Shown here: positions 17,721 to 28,594 of the stretch, one piece after another
How the letters are laid out: every line of letters starts with the position of its first letter
Numbering within the stretch: position 1 is the stretch's first letter
Origin: Erwinia sp. E602
GTDB lineage: Bacteria > Pseudomonadota > Gammaproteobacteria > Enterobacterales > Enterobacteriaceae
Length of the DNA: 64,000 nucleotides
Direction: 5' to 3'
Assembly (NCBI RefSeq): GCF_018141005.1
Contig: NZ_CP046582.1
Location: 4,154,001-4,218,000 of the forward strand
The notes under the pieces: generated by a model
The model's input: the letters and a program-made list of their open reading frames with translations, nothing else
What the model was told of the DNA's origin: nothing
Database searches by the model: none
Program-made: the position numbers and the translations under genes

Positions 17721-18767
17721 TTATTGCCGCCAGATTTTTTTCAGCACCCGCAGCCAGTTGCCGCGTGTCAGCCTGTCGATCAGCGTTTCACCGTAACCCG
17801 CCGCGCGCAGCGCCGCCAGCAGACGCGGCAGGCCGGTCACATCGCCCAGCTCTTCCGCCACGGTAATGCCGTCAAAGTCGGAGCCGAACGCCACCCGCTC
17901 CTCGCCCAGCTTTTCCAGCAGGTAATCGAGATGCTGCACCATCACGCTGAGCGGCATATCCGCGCCGCGCTGGCCGTCGCGGCGCAGAAAGGCGGTGCCG
18001 AAGTTCAGCCCGACCAGCCCGTCGCTCTGCGCTATCGCCGCCAGCTGTGCGTCGGTCAGGTTGCGCGGCTGCGGGCAGAGCGCGTGCACGTTGGAGTGGG
18101 TGGCCACCAGCGGCGCATCGCTGAGTTCGGCGGTCTGCCAGAAGGCCTTCTCATTCATATGCGACAGGTCGATCAGCAGCCGGTGCCGGTTGCAGGCGCG
18201 GATCAGTCGCTTCCCTGCATCCGTCAGACCATCGCCGGTATCCGGCGAGCCGGGGAAGCTGCCGTTAACGCCGCTGCCAAAGCAGTTGGGCAGGTTCCAG
18301 AACGGCCCGATGCTGCGCAGCCCGGCCGCCACCCAGCCCTCCAGCTGGCTGAGATCGGCATCCAGCGCCTCTGCCCCTTCAATGTGCAGCACCATTGCCA
18401 GCACGCCCTGCGCGATACACTGCTCAATTTCACCGACGCTGCGGCAGATTTTCGCCTGCCCGGCGGACTGCGCTTCAATCTGCAGCAGGATGGCGATCTG
18501 CCGTTCGGTGATCGCCAGCGGATCGTGAGTGAGCGCTTCAGCGGCGGCATCGCGGCCGTGGAACTTCGCCACGTAATCAGAAGGCGGCACAAACACCGCA
18601 AACAGGCCACCGGCAAAACCGCCCTGACGCATGCGGGCCAGATCGAGATGGCCGCTCAGGCGCTGGCTGAGAAACGCCTGCGCGGGGTTTTCCGGGTGCT
18701 TAAGCCACAGCTGCAGCAGCAGATCGTTGTGGCCGTCATACACCGGCGTAAGTTGCGGGGCGTACAT
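17721..18767 (-). CDS. M19 membrane-dipeptidase-family protein
   Basis: 348 residues with the metal ligands of renal-dipeptidase-like enzymes: DGHND (N-terminus), HIEG (bridging Glu), LSHMN, VATHSN and GSDFDG. It should hydrolyse dipeptides with a C-terminal D- or L-residue. It is immediately upstream of pqqA on the same strand. A role in trimming the crosslinked Glu-Tyr product is an attractive guess, but gene adjacency is the only support. Confidence 0.88.
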   Translation of the reverse strand: MYAPQLTPVYDGHNDLLLQLWLKHPENPAQAFLSQRLSGHLDLARMRQGGFAGGLFAVFVPPSDYVAKFHGRDAAAEALTHDPLAITERQIAILLQIEAQSAGQAKICRSVGEIEQCIAQGVLAMVLHIEGAEALDADLSQLEGWVAAGLRSIGPFWNLPNCFGSGVNGSFPGSPDTGDGLTDAGKRLIRACNRHRLLIDLSHMNEKAFWQTAELSDAPLVATHSNVHALCPQPRNLTDAQLAAIAQSDGLVGLNFGTAFLRRDGQRGADMPLSVMVQHLDYLLEKLGEERVAFGSDFDGITVAEELGDVTGLPRLLAALRAAGYGETLIDRLTRGNWLRVLKKIWRQ

Positions 18768-18822
18768 GGCGGAATATCCTTCGGGGAATCAGACGTATTA
18801 GCATAACGCATTGTACAAAAAA

Positions 18823-19188
18823 GGGTGCTCACAGATCCTGCCTTCAGCAACCGGCGGGATTGCTCCCGCCGCAGATTGCCTTACCTTGCAGACTCGCAGG
18901 CCATTCTGGCGACAATCCGTAAACTGCCCTGGCTGATTTGCAGTTCACACAACGAACCGCGTGGGATCTCAATCAACACCAGCAGTGCGATTAAGAGTGC
19001 AATCACCCCAAAAACGAGCATCTTTTGTGCCATCATGGCCTCCTTATCCTTGCCTCGCGGCAGGTAAAAGGCTACCGTCATGTTGTCTAGGCATGAGAGT
19101 GGCCTCACCAATAGTTAATGACTATATCGGTGGGGCTCTTTCTCTTTCGGCCCTGGCAATACTCAGAACCAAAAGATCCTGAGCACCC
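18823..19188 (-). other. hok-type mRNA region with fold-back ends
   Basis: Bases 19175-19188 (GGGTGCTCAGGATC on the minus strand, inferred mRNA start) pair with 18823-18837 (GATCTGTGAGCACCC, inferred 3' end): nine plus four bases match. The inverted repeat around GGCCTCACC / GGTGGGGC near 19110-19140 marks the likely antisense-RNA region. Both ends are inferred from hok/sok organisation. Confidence 0.65.
18881..19033 (-). CDS. Hok-family type I toxin (50 aa)
   Basis: MAQKMLVFGVIALLIALLVL membrane segment, then SLCELQISQGSLRIVARMAC, which matches the Hok/Gef tail (SLCE plus a C-terminal aromatic/basic end). Two adjacent ATGs exist; the second (19031-19033) is better spaced from AAGGAGG. A longer in-frame reading from 19111 overlaps the leader in the position where a Mok-like peptide would be, and may couple translation. 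Confidence 0.9.
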   Translation of the reverse strand: MAQKMLVFGVIALLIALLVLIEIPRGSLCELQISQGSLRIVARMACESAR

Positions 19189-19355
19189 GTCGCGCAGTGT
19201 ACTCCCTTCTTCTTTACCCGCCATGCAATCCGTTTTTTTGACGCACTTATTCCTAAATTATTGCAACCGAATGAGATAGCGATTAATTTTCTAGAATATC
19301 AATCACAAAAAATTCAGTAAATCACCTGTGCACAGTGATTACGTGTTGCCAGCCG

Positions 19356-19510
19356 TTGCCTCGCGGCAGGTAAAAGGCTACCGTTATGTTGTTCAGGCAT
19401 GAGAGTGGCCTCACCAGTAGTTAATGACTATTCCGGTGGGGCTCTTTCTCTTTCGGCCCTGGTAATACTCAGAACCAAAAGATCCTGAGCACCCGTCGCG
19501 CACGGTACTC
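19356..19510 (-). repeat. Orphan duplicate of the hok leader
   Basis: 155 bp nearly identical to 19050-19204 (leader and antisense region of the adjacent hok locus), but not followed by a toxin frame; 19205-19355 is unrelated AT-rich sequence. It may still transcribe a Sok-like antisense RNA, or be a relic of a tandem copy. Confidence 0.85.
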
Positions 19511-19515
19511 ACCTG

Positions 19516-20520
19516 TCAGCCGCCCGAAATCGTCTCCCCCATAAAGATCTGATAGCTGAGATCCACCGATCCGGCGCTGAACTCGCTGTCGTTAATTCTT
19601 TTCAGCAGCAGCTCGGCGGCGGTGTAGCCAATGGCGTAGCGCGGGGTGATCACGCTGGCGAGGGTCGGGTACATTTCGCGGCTGATATCCAGCCCGTGGA
19701 AGCCGCTAATCGCAATGCGCCCCGGCACGTCAATGCGGTTGCGCTGGCAGTGCAGCAGCGCCCCCAGCGCCAGATCGTCATTGGTGCAGAATATCGCGTC
19801 CAGATCCGGGTAACGCGCCAGCGCGCTGGCCAGCATAGTCGCGCCTAATTTCTGCGATGAGATCGCTTTAGGGTTGACCCGCCGCGCCTCGCCGCCGCGC
19901 TCGCTCATCGCCTGGCAGTAGCCGCGGTAGCGCGACTCGTCGCGGCGGTCATCCTGCGAGCCAAAGTAGACGATACGCCGCCGCCCGCGATCGAGCAGCG
20001 TGCGCGTCATATCGTAGCCGGCGCTGAAGTTGTTAAAACCGACTTCCATATCCAGGCAGCCGCCCTCGGTATCCATCACCTCAACGATGGGGATTTTCGC
20101 GGCGCGCAGGTATTTCACCGCGCGCACCGTGTGATCTTTTTCGCTGAGCAGAATGCCGTCAATGCTGTAGGAGAGCAGGTTGATGATCTGCTCCTCTTCC
20201 GCCTGCCTGTCGTAGTTGTAGTTGGCGATCAGCGTCTGGTACCGCCCCTCTTTGGTCGCCGCTTCGATGCCGCTCAGCAGGTCGGCAAAGATCTGGTTTT
20301 TAAACGACGGGATCAGCACGCCCAGCGTATAGCTCTTAGAGCTGAGCAGCATCTCAGGTGCGCGGTTGGGGATGTAGTTGATCTCTTCAATGATTTCGGC
20401 GATTTTCGCGCCGGTTTCCGGCGAGACGCGCTCCGGCGTGCGCAGATAGCGGCTCACCGTCATTTTGGTTACGCCCGCCAGCGTGGCGATGTCCTGTAAC
20501 GATATGCGGTGCGATCTCAT
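19516..20520 (-). CDS. idnR: IdnR, LacI-family regulator of L-idonate catabolism
   Basis: 334 residues from the ATG MRSHRISLQDIATLAGVTKM, matching the start of enterobacterial IdnR; an upstream TTG at 20535 is less likely. N-terminal LacI HTH (VTKMTVSRYLRTPERVSPET) and hinge (NYIPNRAP), then a periplasmic-binding-protein-like effector domain. It should respond to 5-ketogluconate and control idnDOT. Last gene of the idn unit. Confidence 0.93.
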   Translation of the reverse strand: MRSHRISLQDIATLAGVTKMTVSRYLRTPERVSPETGAKIAEIIEEINYIPNRAPEMLLSSKSYTLGVLIPSFKNQIFADLLSGIEAATKEGRYQTLIANYNYDRQAEEEQIINLLSYSIDGILLSEKDHTVRAVKYLRAAKIPIVEVMDTEGGCLDMEVGFNNFSAGYDMTRTLLDRGRRRIVYFGSQDDRRDESRYRGYCQAMSERGGEARRVNPKAISSQKLGATMLASALARYPDLDAIFCTNDDLALGALLHCQRNRIDVPGRIAISGFHGLDISREMYPTLASVITPRYAIGYTAAELLLKRINDSEFSAGSVDLSYQIFMGETISGG

Positions 20521-20537
20521 AGGCGTCCGTTTCAATG

Positions 20538-20563
20538 CAAAAAAGGCCAGGCAAGCCTGACCT
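20538..20563 (-). terminator. Hairpin with T-tract between idnT and idnR
   Basis: Minus strand: AGGTCAGGC, 2-base loop, GCCTGGCCT, then TTTTTG. Stem of nine with one mismatch; likely reduces read-through into idnR. Confidence 0.7.
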
Positions 20564-20604
20564 TTGGAAGTCGGTACTGGCCGGGCGCTCCCGGCCGGTT
20601 AAGA

Positions 20605-21924
20605 TTAATGAATAATGGCGTTCAGAATCAATACGCCTGCCAGGCCGAGGAACGAGATCAGCGTTTCCATCACCGTCCAGGTTTTCAGGGTTTCCACCAC
20701 GCTCAGGTTGAAGTAGCCCTTAAACAGCCAGAAGCCCGGATCGTTAACGTGAGAGGCGATCACGCTGCCGGAGCCCACCGCCAGCACCATCAGCGCCGGG
20801 TCGGCGTGGGTGATGGCGATAATTGGCGTGACGATACCGGCGGTGGTGATTGCCGCAACGGTGGCCGAGCCCAGCGCGATACGCAGCATCGCCGCCACCG
20901 TCCAGCACATCAGCAGCGGAGAGAGCGATGAGCCCTTCATCATGTTAGCGATGTAGTCGCCCACGCCGCTGTCCACCAGCACCTGCTTAAAGGCACCGCC
21001 GCCGGCGATGATAAACACAATCATGGCGATGGAGGCGATCGACGAACCGCACATCTCCATCACCTCTTCCATCTTACGGCCGTTACGCAGGCCGAGGGTG
21101 AACACCGCGATCACTACCGAGATAAACAGCGCCACCGCCGGGTTCCCGACGAACTCAAAGAACTGACGCAGCACGTTCTCTTTCGGCGTGGTCAGCTCAA
21201 ATACCGCCGCCACCGCCATCAGGATCACCGGGATGACCGCGGCGAAGATGCTGGTCCAGAAGCCCGGCATTTCGTGGTCTTTAAAGATTTTCGGGTTATA
21301 CAGCCCTTCCGGCGGTGACTTCTCAAAGTTCTTCAGGAATTTAGAGAAGATCGGGCCGGCGACGATCACCGTCGGGATGGTGATGATCATACCGTACAGC
21401 AGGGTGGTGCCGAGGTTGGCACCAAAGATGGTGGCAATCGCGGTCGGGCCCGGGTGCGGCGGCAGGAAGCAGTGGGTGACCGACAGCGCGGCCACCATCG
21501 GCACGCCGACGTAGAGCAGCGGCATACCGGAAGCAGCGACCACGGTAAACACCAGCGGCAGCAGCAGCACAAAGCCGATTTCATAGAACATCGCCAGGCC
21601 GACGATCAGGCCGGTAACCATCAGCGCCCACTGCACGCGCTTTTTACCGAAGGCGTCAATCAGCGTAGTGGCCACGCGCTGCGCGGCACCGGTGTCGGAA
21701 ACCAGCTTACCGAGCATGGCACCGAAGCCGAGGATCATCGCCAGGCTGCCGAGCGTGCCGCCAACCCCCTTCTGAATCGAGGCCACCACCTGCAGCGGCG
21801 TCATCCCTTCGGCGACGCCGACCACGGCAGAGACAAAAATCAGCGCGATAAAGCCGTTGACCTTGAAGACGATCATCAGCACCAGCAGCAGGATTACCCC
21901 AATCGCTATTATTGTAATGGGCAT
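20605..21924 (-). CDS. idnT: IdnT, gluconate/L-idonate permease
   Basis: 439 residues, GntP family, about 12-14 membrane segments (PITIIAIGVILLLVLMIVFK start; GVPMVAALSVTHCFLPPHPG and GGAFKQVLVDSGV are family signatures). Proton symporter for L-idonate, gluconate and 5-ketogluconate. It lies between idnO and idnR as in E. coli. Confidence 0.94.
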   Translation of the reverse strand: MPITIIAIGVILLLVLMIVFKVNGFIALIFVSAVVGVAEGMTPLQVVASIQKGVGGTLGSLAMILGFGAMLGKLVSDTGAAQRVATTLIDAFGKKRVQWALMVTGLIVGLAMFYEIGFVLLLPLVFTVVAASGMPLLYVGVPMVAALSVTHCFLPPHPGPTAIATIFGANLGTTLLYGMIITIPTVIVAGPIFSKFLKNFEKSPPEGLYNPKIFKDHEMPGFWTSIFAAVIPVILMAVAAVFELTTPKENVLRQFFEFVGNPAVALFISVVIAVFTLGLRNGRKMEEVMEMCGSSIASIAMIVFIIAGGGAFKQVLVDSGVGDYIANMMKGSSLSPLLMCWTVAAMLRIALGSATVAAITTAGIVTPIIAITHADPALMVLAVGSGSVIASHVNDPGFWLFKGYFNLSVVETLKTWTVMETLISFLGLAGVLILNAIIH

Positions 21925-22002
21925 ACAGCATTTCCTTTCAACATAGAGGTAGTAAGAAGCAAGTATAAGTGGTTAAGAACTTTCTGGTGTAAACACAACA
22001 AA

Positions 22003-22030
22003 CCGGGCCAGGCGAACGGCCCTGGCCCGG
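22003..22030 (-). terminator. Strong hairpin between idnO and idnT
   Basis: Ten-base perfect stem CCGGGCCAGG / CCTGGCCCGG with an 8-base loop, followed on the minus strand by TTTGTTGTGTTT. The imperfect T-tract suggests an attenuator or an mRNA-stabilising element rather than a full terminator. Confidence 0.6.
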
Positions 22031-22047
22031 GTAAAAAAAAGCAATAA

Positions 22048-22812
22048 TCAGACCGCGACGCGCATGCCGCCGTCAACGAACAGCAGGTGGCCGTTAACGA
22101 AGTCAGAGGCTTTCGAGGCGAGGAACACCGCCGCGCCGATCAGCTCTTCCGGGTTGCCCCAGCGGGCCGCCGGGGTGCGCTTGCACAGCCAGCTGGTGAA
22201 GGCTTCGTCATCCGCCAGCGCCTGGGTCATCTCGGTTTTGAAGTAACCTGGCGCGATGCCGTTAACCTGAATATTGTGGCGCGCCAGCTCCACGCACATG
22301 CCGCGCGTCAGCATGGTGACCGCGCCTTTTGAGGCCGCGTAAGGCGTAATGGTGTCACGCCCCAGCTCGCTCTGCATTGAGCCGATATTGATGATTTTGC
22401 CCTGCTTACGGGTGACCATCTGGCGGGCAACGGCCTGGGAAACCAGGAATACGGCGGTCTGGTTTACGGCAATCACGTCGTTCCAGTCCTGCTCCGGGAA
22501 TTCAAGGAACGGACGGCGGCGCTGGATACCGGCGTTATTCACCAGCACGTCGATCGGCCCGACTTCGTGCTCAATGCGCTCAACGGCGGCGTTCACTTCG
22601 GCAGATTTGGTGACGTCAAACGCCACCGCATGCGCCTTAAAACCCTGTTCGCGCAGCGCCGCAGCCGCTTTATCAGCGCCCTGCTGGGTGGTGGCGTTGA
22701 TGATCACTTCCGCACCGGCTTCCGCCAGCCCTTTCGCCATCAGAAAGCCGATGCCACGGCCGGAGCCGGTGATCAGCACACGTTTGTTAGCAAGTGAAAA
22801 AAGCGTGGTCAT
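22048..22812 (-). CDS. idnO: IdnO, gluconate 5-dehydrogenase (SDR)
   Basis: 254 residues. Rossmann NAD(P) motif TGSGRGIG (residues ~16-23), NNAG, catalytic Ser with YAASK. Reduces 5-ketogluconate to D-gluconate after IdnD. The stretch DTITPYAASKGAVTMLTRGM and the C-terminus DFVNGHLLFVDGGM are as in E. coli IdnO. Confidence 0.96.
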   Translation of the reverse strand: MTTLFSLANKRVLITGSGRGIGFLMAKGLAEAGAEVIINATTQQGADKAAAALREQGFKAHAVAFDVTKSAEVNAAVERIEHEVGPIDVLVNNAGIQRRRPFLEFPEQDWNDVIAVNQTAVFLVSQAVARQMVTRKQGKIINIGSMQSELGRDTITPYAASKGAVTMLTRGMCVELARHNIQVNGIAPGYFKTEMTQALADDEAFTSWLCKRTPAARWGNPEELIGAAVFLASKASDFVNGHLLFVDGGMRVAV

Positions 22813-22821
22813 AGGGTTCCC

Positions 22822-23853
22822 TTAAAAAGTCAGCTGCACTTTGGCGGCTTTTTGTTTATCACCGGCAAACAGCAGCGCAGCGTCAATGTCGTTAAAATCG
22901 TATTCACCGCTGAACAGCGGCAGCGGATTAACGGTGCCGTTACCCAGCCACTCCACCGCGGTATTGAACTCGGTGGTAAAGCGGAATGAGCCGACCAGTT
23001 TAATCTCTTTGGCGATCAGCATCATGATCGGGAAGCCCGGCACGTCGCCGCCCATCCCCACCTGCACCAGCGTGCCTTTGGCACGGGTTACTTCCAGGCA
23101 GCGGGTCAGCGAGGACGGATGGCCGGAGGCCTCAAACGACACGTCGAAGTAACCCTTCTCCGCCAGGTACGGCGTGAAATCACCTTCGGCAGCGTGGATA
23201 GTTTTGGTTGCGCCCATCGCGGTGGCCATCGCCAGCGAACGCTCGCTGACGTCCGCGCAGACCACTTCCGCCGCGCCTTTGGCCTTCGCCGCCGCGGCGA
23301 TCAGGCAGCCGATCGGGCCAACGCCGGAGATAAATACTTTTTTACCCTGCAGATCGCCGCCCTGGTTCGCCGCATGAATGCATACCGCCAGCGGTTCGGC
23401 AAACACCATCACTTTGTCATCGGCATCGTTGGCAAACGGGATACACTGCGCGCTGTCGACCACTTTGTACTGGGTGAAGCCGCCGTCCACGTGCGGGAAG
23501 TACATCGCGCTGCCGAAGAAACGCATGGTGGTGCACTGATTCTCTTCCTGCGCTTCGCAGTATTTGCAGTGGCCGCAGGGTTTCGACGGGTTAACCGCCA
23601 CTTTCTGGTTCTCTTTCAGCGCCGGGTTGTCACTTTTCACCACGTGGCCAATCACCTCATGGCCGAGGATCATCGGCATCTTTACCGCAAAGTTGCCGAC
23701 TTTTCCGTGCTGGTAATAGTGCAGATCGGAACCGCAGATGCCGCCACGCGTAATGCGCACCAGCGTGCCCTCGCCCTGATAGTCAACCGGCTGGCTTTTT
23801 ACCTCAACCTGCTCTTTGCCGTTGATCAGACAGGACTGCGTGGTTGTGCTCAT
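22822..23853 (-). CDS. idnD: IdnD, L-idonate 5-dehydrogenase
   Basis: 343 residues, zinc-dependent medium-chain dehydrogenase. Catalytic zinc residues in GGICGSDLHYY and GHEVIGHV; structural zinc cysteines in CGHCKYCEAQEENQC; NAD site GVGPIGCL. Oxidises L-idonate to 5-ketogluconate. The start MSTTTQSC is chosen because GAGG lies 7 bases upstream. First gene of idnDOTR; an idnK kinase is not in this window. Confidence 0.95.
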   Translation of the reverse strand: MSTTTQSCLINGKEQVEVKSQPVDYQGEGTLVRITRGGICGSDLHYYQHGKVGNFAVKMPMILGHEVIGHVVKSDNPALKENQKVAVNPSKPCGHCKYCEAQEENQCTTMRFFGSAMYFPHVDGGFTQYKVVDSAQCIPFANDADDKVMVFAEPLAVCIHAANQGGDLQGKKVFISGVGPIGCLIAAAAKAKGAAEVVCADVSERSLAMATAMGATKTIHAAEGDFTPYLAEKGYFDVSFEASGHPSSLTRCLEVTRAKGTLVQVGMGGDVPGFPIMMLIAKEIKLVGSFRFTTEFNTAVEWLGNGTVNPLPLFSGEYDFNDIDAALLFAGDKQKAAKVQLTF

Positions 23854-23917
23854 GATGTACCTCAAAAAGACGTTTCAGATTCAGGCGCCTATCAGACCGG
23901 GGTTTAACAGTTGAAAC

Positions 23918-23933
23918 TGTGAATCAGATCACT
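23918..23933. promoter_or_regulatory. CRP-binding motif of the idn promoter
   Basis: TGTGA, six bases, TCACT: one mismatch from the CRP consensus, 65 bp upstream of idnD. Fits catabolite control of sugar-acid use. Confidence 0.7.
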
Positions 23934-23954
23934 AAAATTCATGTTACTTAACTT

Positions 23955-23970
23955 ATGTTACGCATAACGT
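23955..23970. promoter_or_regulatory. Candidate IdnR/GntR operator
   Basis: ATGTTACGCATAACGT is a 16-bp near-palindrome (6 of 8 pairs) resembling the GntR/IdnR operator ATGTTACCGGTAACAT. It lies between idnD and fadH, close to the CRP motif. Confidence 0.5.
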
Positions 23971-24065
23971 GAAGCAGTCCGGGCTTTGCCAGCCGCCGTT
24001 TCAGTGGCATTCATCACAAAGGCAATAACGCTACTTTCTTCGCGGGCATTTGCCCGCTACAGTGA

Positions 24066-26102
<2,037 letters not shown>

Positions 26103-26177
26103 CAAGCCTGGCAGGCAACGGCTTTACAGACCTGAAAGAAGATAACAGCGGTGAGATCCCCCTGCTTCACAGGCAAC

Positions 26178-26215
26178 AAAAAAGAGAGCGCTCAGGGTAG
26201 AGCCGCTCTCCTTTT
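26178..26215. terminator. Bidirectional terminator between fadH and yagU
   Basis: Stem GAGAGCG / CGCTCTC with a 13-base loop, six A on the left and CTTTTC on the right, so it can act for both convergent genes. Confidence 0.75.
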
Positions 26216-26266
26216 CGGAACGCACAAACTCACTCTGTTAGTCCGTGCTGAATCATGAAAATCAGC

Positions 26267-26776
26267 TTATCCAACCATCCGCCGGCGCAGATCGCGGCGG
26301 AACACCTCAATCGTCCACATCCACAGAATATGCCCGAGGGTTTCCGAGATGAGCTCATCGGCGGGCAGCTGCCACAGCGGCGGCGCCCAGCCGAACAGCG
26401 GCAGCATTACGCCGTGAAAACCCACGGTCACCAGCAGCGCAAAAGCCACCCCCTGCCAAAGCTTCACCGCCGGAAAGATCTCCACCAGCCAGCAGTAGAG
26501 CATGGCGAAGAAGATTGAGAACAGATGGTGCACCCCGGCCACGCCCCAGTTCACCATATGTTCAGACCAGCGATAAATCATTCCGCCGCTGTTAAAACCC
26601 AGATCGTCCAGCATTTCCGCCGGTGGAATTGCCCGGCCGGGGGTACGCGGAGGCAGCGGGTTTTCCGTGCCCCACTTGACAAAGCTGGCGATGTTGCCGC
26701 CGAAAAAACCGGCGATTAAGGCAGGGATAAAGTGGCGGTCGTTTTTTTTCGTGCGGCTGAACAGCGTGTTACTCAT
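26267..26776 (-). CDS. yagU: YagU-family inner-membrane protein (DUF1440)
   Basis: 169 residues from the ATG at 26776 (MSNTLFSRTKKNDRH), with AAGGA upstream. Several hydrophobic segments (HFIPALIAGFFGGNIASFVK, GVAGVHHLFSIFFAMLYCWL, WQGVAFALLVTVGFHGVMLP). In E. coli YagU is linked to acid survival; the mechanism is unknown. Fragments of a second yagU-like gene flank the mobile island downstream. Confidence 0.88.
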   Translation of the reverse strand: MSNTLFSRTKKNDRHFIPALIAGFFGGNIASFVKWGTENPLPPRTPGRAIPPAEMLDDLGFNSGGMIYRWSEHMVNWGVAGVHHLFSIFFAMLYCWLVEIFPAVKLWQGVAFALLVTVGFHGVMLPLFGWAPPLWQLPADELISETLGHILWMWTIEVFRRDLRRRMVG

Positions 26777-26998
26777 GGTGTCTTTCCTTGGACGGTTAGT
26801 ATCGCCGCCGAAGTGTAATGGAACCCTTAGCCTGTTTTTACGCAAAGATGGCGAAACGGTTATCCCTGAAAAACTCGCGAAAATAACGTTAACAAACTGA
26901 TGTATCTGCTCAGTAACCCCGCTGTCTGCCTAACAGCCAGGCTGCAATTGTGGTAATCAACGGCAAGGACTTCTATCCCCATCAGGGAGGTACACCGC

Positions 26999-27901
26999 AT
27001 GTCTGTCGGCAGATACGTCACGCTTATCCGTTATTCCCTGCGGCTGTTACTGCGCCCGCATCCTCGACTGTCATCGCTGTTTATTGTGCTGATCGTCTTG
27101 CAGGGCATTATTCCTTCAGCCAGCGTGATCGCCAGTATTCGTCTTGGCGATCTGGTCGGCCACGGTACACATAATCAGCTGTTAACCGCCTGCCTGATTT
27201 GGGCATTTACCCTGGTTTTGCCCGAAATGATTGCACCGCTGCTCAGCACCTTGCAAAGCGTACTGAATCAAAAAGCCACCCAGCTCACGCAGCATAAAAT
27301 CATGTCCGCCGTCGCGCATATTGACGATCTGCAGACGATTGAAGGCCCGGAATTGCATGACAGCCTGCAGATGCTGTCGAAAGAAGCCGCCTACCGCCCG
27401 CTCAATCTGCTGGTGAACCTGGTCGATATCTGCAGAAGTAGCTTCACGCTGCTCTCTCTGGCGCTGGTGCTGGCCAGCGTCGCCTGGTGGCTGCCGCTGG
27501 CACTGCTGCTGCCTGCCATCCCGGTTGCGGCTTCCGTTGCCCGCTCACAGCTGGATGTTTTCAGGGCGCTGCTGGGCAACGGGAAAACGGCGCGTCTGAT
27601 CGGCTACTATTTTTCCGTTATCGTCGACGTGAAGCTTGCCAGGGAGATTAAGCTGTTCGGCCTGGCGGACTTTTTTATCGCCAGGCACCGTGCGGCCTTT
27701 GCGGAGATGGATGGCATACTGAAAAAGACCAGAAGAAACCAGTTTCTGCGGCCGCAGAAATGGAATCTGCTGTATTTGATCTCGGCAATGGGGATCATGT
27801 TGTGGTTTTCTGATTATCTCGCCAGCGGAAAAATCTCGACCGGTGAGTTGCTTGGCACGCTTCACAGTCTTTCGCCTGTCCGCCTGCCTGCTATCCTGTA
27901 G
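26999..27901 (+). pseudogene. ABC exporter, 5' half only (transmembrane domain)
   Basis: Good start (GGGAGGT seven bases before ATG 26999) and GC-rich host-like codon use. Codons 1 to ~287 encode the membrane domain of a half-size ABC exporter (LFIVLIVLQGIIPSASVIAS, LASVAWWLPLALLLPAIP). It matches the decayed homologue at 37091-38855 up to LLGTL (~27860), then runs into unrelated sequence and stops. No nucleotide-binding domain follows. The missing GC-rich 3' end appears at 38466-38855, after the island. Confidence 0.85.
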
Positions 27902-27917
27902 CTGCCTGGATACCGGA

Positions 27918-28106
27918 TTATGCGGTCATCCGCTGGCACAGATCGCGGCGGAATACTTCAATCGTTCACACCCCGAGAACAGGCCCGAGGGTTTCCGCCA
28001 CCCTATCACCGGCGGGCAGCTGCTACTGTGGCAGCGCCCAGCCGAACAGCAGTAGCACTGCCGTGAAGCCTCCGGTCATCAGTAATGCAATGGCTACTCC
28101 CTGCCA
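27918..28106 (-). pseudogene. yagU-like relic, 3' part
   Basis: Closely resembles 26270-26455 of yagU (shared CAGATCGCGGCGGAA, GGGCAGCTGC and GCGCCCAGCCGAACAGC), but with substitutions and indels. The match breaks off at the edge of the island and continues at 36559. Confidence 0.85.
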
Positions 28107-28115
28107 CCGTTTCCC
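28107..28115. repeat. 9-bp target-site duplication, left copy
   Basis: CCGTTTCCC, repeated at 36550-36558 outside the other end of the island. With only one copy, the two yagU relic pieces align with yagU in register. Confidence 0.75.
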
Positions 28116-28287
28116 AAGGGCGGAATCCAACTTTTTTGTGTGGCTATTATGCGTTAAAAACACACATTCCCTGATTGAAAAACAGCCTTTTCATCGAGCT
28201 ATACCGATTGATTTCTCATAAATGATTCGCAGGAATAATCAAAAATCGGATTGTGATTAAAAAGCAAACAAAGCAGAATCCCGCCCT
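28116..28287. mobile_element. MITE-like element, left copy
   Basis: ~172 bp without coding capacity, ends AGGGCGGAATCC and AATCCCGCCCTG, which form an imperfect terminal inverted repeat. About 85% alike to 36375-36548 by eye and in the same orientation; the shared core includes CCTTTTCATCGAG, ATACCGATTGATTTCTCATA and TTCGCAGGAATAATCAAAAA. Bases 28288-28594 beyond it are AT-rich with no supported gene. Confidence 0.8.
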
Positions 28288-28594
28288 GAATGTTGCAGCG
28301 GTATTTCCTTCACAAGACGAGATGCCCGAACGCTTACGAACTGGTTGAGATCTTGAGGATTTTTAAGATTTTTGGCCATTTCGTTAGCCAGAGCCTGCAA
28401 TTGTTTTTCTTCCATAATTCAACCTGTTTTTGATGTTGGATTGAACATATAAAAATCAGGCAGATACACAAAACTTTAAACAGGCTCAACCAATCATAGC
28501 TCTAATCAGGTGATCTTCGGTTGTATTTCGACCTTTTTTGATTGAAAAATGATCAAAAATGTAGATACCTAGGGGACACGCCATAGTGAAAAGT

